From positions 1 through 5,598 of the forward strand of contig JAKANW010000250.1 in NCBI GenBank assembly GCA_021823555.1: a stretch of DNA of 5,598 nucleotides, written 5' to 3'. Made by a program: the position numbers and the translations under genes. The notes beneath the pieces were generated by a model. That model ran no database searches, was not told where the DNA came from, and saw only the letters and a list, made by a program, of their open reading frames with translations. This document shows positions 5,354-5,598 of the stretch, piece after piece. This stretch comes from Chloroflexota bacterium. GTDB taxonomy: Bacteria > Chloroflexota > Anaerolineae > Anaerolineales > Villigracilaceae. Numbering within the stretch: position 1 is the stretch's first letter; each line of letters starts with the position of its first letter.

Positions 5354-5598
5354 TTATGGAGTTGGCGTGCGAGTGGCAGTCGGCGTTTGCAAAGTAGGTG
5401 TTGGAGTAGGAGTCTTTGCCCCGCCCTTCGGAGTGGGCGTATTGGTCGGTGTAGGCGTGCGCGTCCTGGCACCAATGGTAGGAGTGGGTGTCTTTGTCGG
5501 AGTGACCGTAGGTGTGGAAAGGTCTTTGATGTGCTGTTCAGCCTCCGTGCGCATATCAGTCGTCGTGGCAGTTTTCGGCATCTTGAGCAGGGATTGCC
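5354..5598 (-). CDS. C-terminal end of a protein with Thr-Pro repeat tail (start beyond window)
   Basis: The frame is open to the right edge and ends at TAA (5356-5354). The visible part is a short polar segment (QSLLK, then MPKTATTTDMRTEAEQHIKDLS) followed by about 53 residues of Thr-Pro repeats such as TPTKTPTPT and TPTPTNTPTP. An ATG occurs at 5581, but it has no ribosome binding site and the frame continues upstream of it. The gene is therefore most likely longer, and this is only its tail. Such Thr-Pro stretches are common as extended, probably glycosylated linkers or tails of Chloroflexota surface and secreted proteins. No domain is visible, so no function can be assigned. A free 75-residue protein starting at 5581 is the less likely alternative. 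Confidence 0.6.
   Translation of the reverse strand, partial: QSLLKMPKTATTTDMRTEAEQHIKDLSTPTVTPTKTPTPTIGARTRTPTPTNTPTPKGGAKTPTPTPTLQTPTATRTPTP
5357..5515 (-). repeat. Degenerate Thr-Pro coding repeat
   Basis: This is a low-complexity stretch with a loose 6-bp period, ACNCCN on the coding strand, encoding alternating Thr and Pro. It is interrupted by GARTR (residues 37-41 counted from the ATG at 5581), KGGAK and LQ. The units vary at third positions, so it is held by selection on the peptide rather than being a fresh tandem duplication. Confidence 0.75.

Overview
The window is a run of genes all transcribed from the minus strand, so biological order is from high to low coordinates. Base composition is moderately GC-rich. 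The gene set includes a four-cysteine family 4 uracil-DNA glycosylase, a compact tsaE-tsaB-rimI block, a Thr-Pro-rich tail of the type common on Chloroflexota surface proteins, and short 7-bp tandem repeats. Together these suggest a Chloroflexota bacterium, probably Anaerolineae-like. That placement is an inference, because no rRNA or marker tree is available. I see no RNA gene, transposase or CRISPR array.

Region by region, in the direction of transcription. (1) 5598-5354 is the C-terminal end of a protein that finishes in a Thr-Pro repeat tail; its start lies beyond the window. (2) 5247-4711 is an uncharacterised 178-residue protein with the signature of a papain/C39-fold cysteine peptidase (Gln, Cys, His and Asp in order). 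(3) 4620-2329 is a tight housekeeping block. It holds tsaE and tsaB (t6A tRNA modification), rimI (N-acetyltransferase) and a family 4 uracil-DNA glycosylase whose last five residues are a canonical beta-clamp-binding motif. The first three genes overlap or abut (TGATG between tsaE and tsaB, ATGA between tsaB and rimI), and udg follows after 26 nt with its own ribosome binding site. (4) 2187-1 is a surface-polysaccharide pair: a UDP-glucuronate 4-epimerase-like sugar nucleotide epimerase, then a Wzx/MOP-type flippase that runs off the left edge.

The most unusual signal is a set of three unrelated short elements, each with a 7-bp period. One lies inside the epimerase gene and is translated. 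One forms a perfect palindrome in the epimerase-flippase spacer. One forms a perfect 11-bp hairpin across the rimI stop codon. They look like members of a class of heptameric repeats that colonise gene edges and even coding sequence. No stretch longer than 141 bases lacks a gene. The gap at 5248-5353 shows no convincing promoter or terminator.
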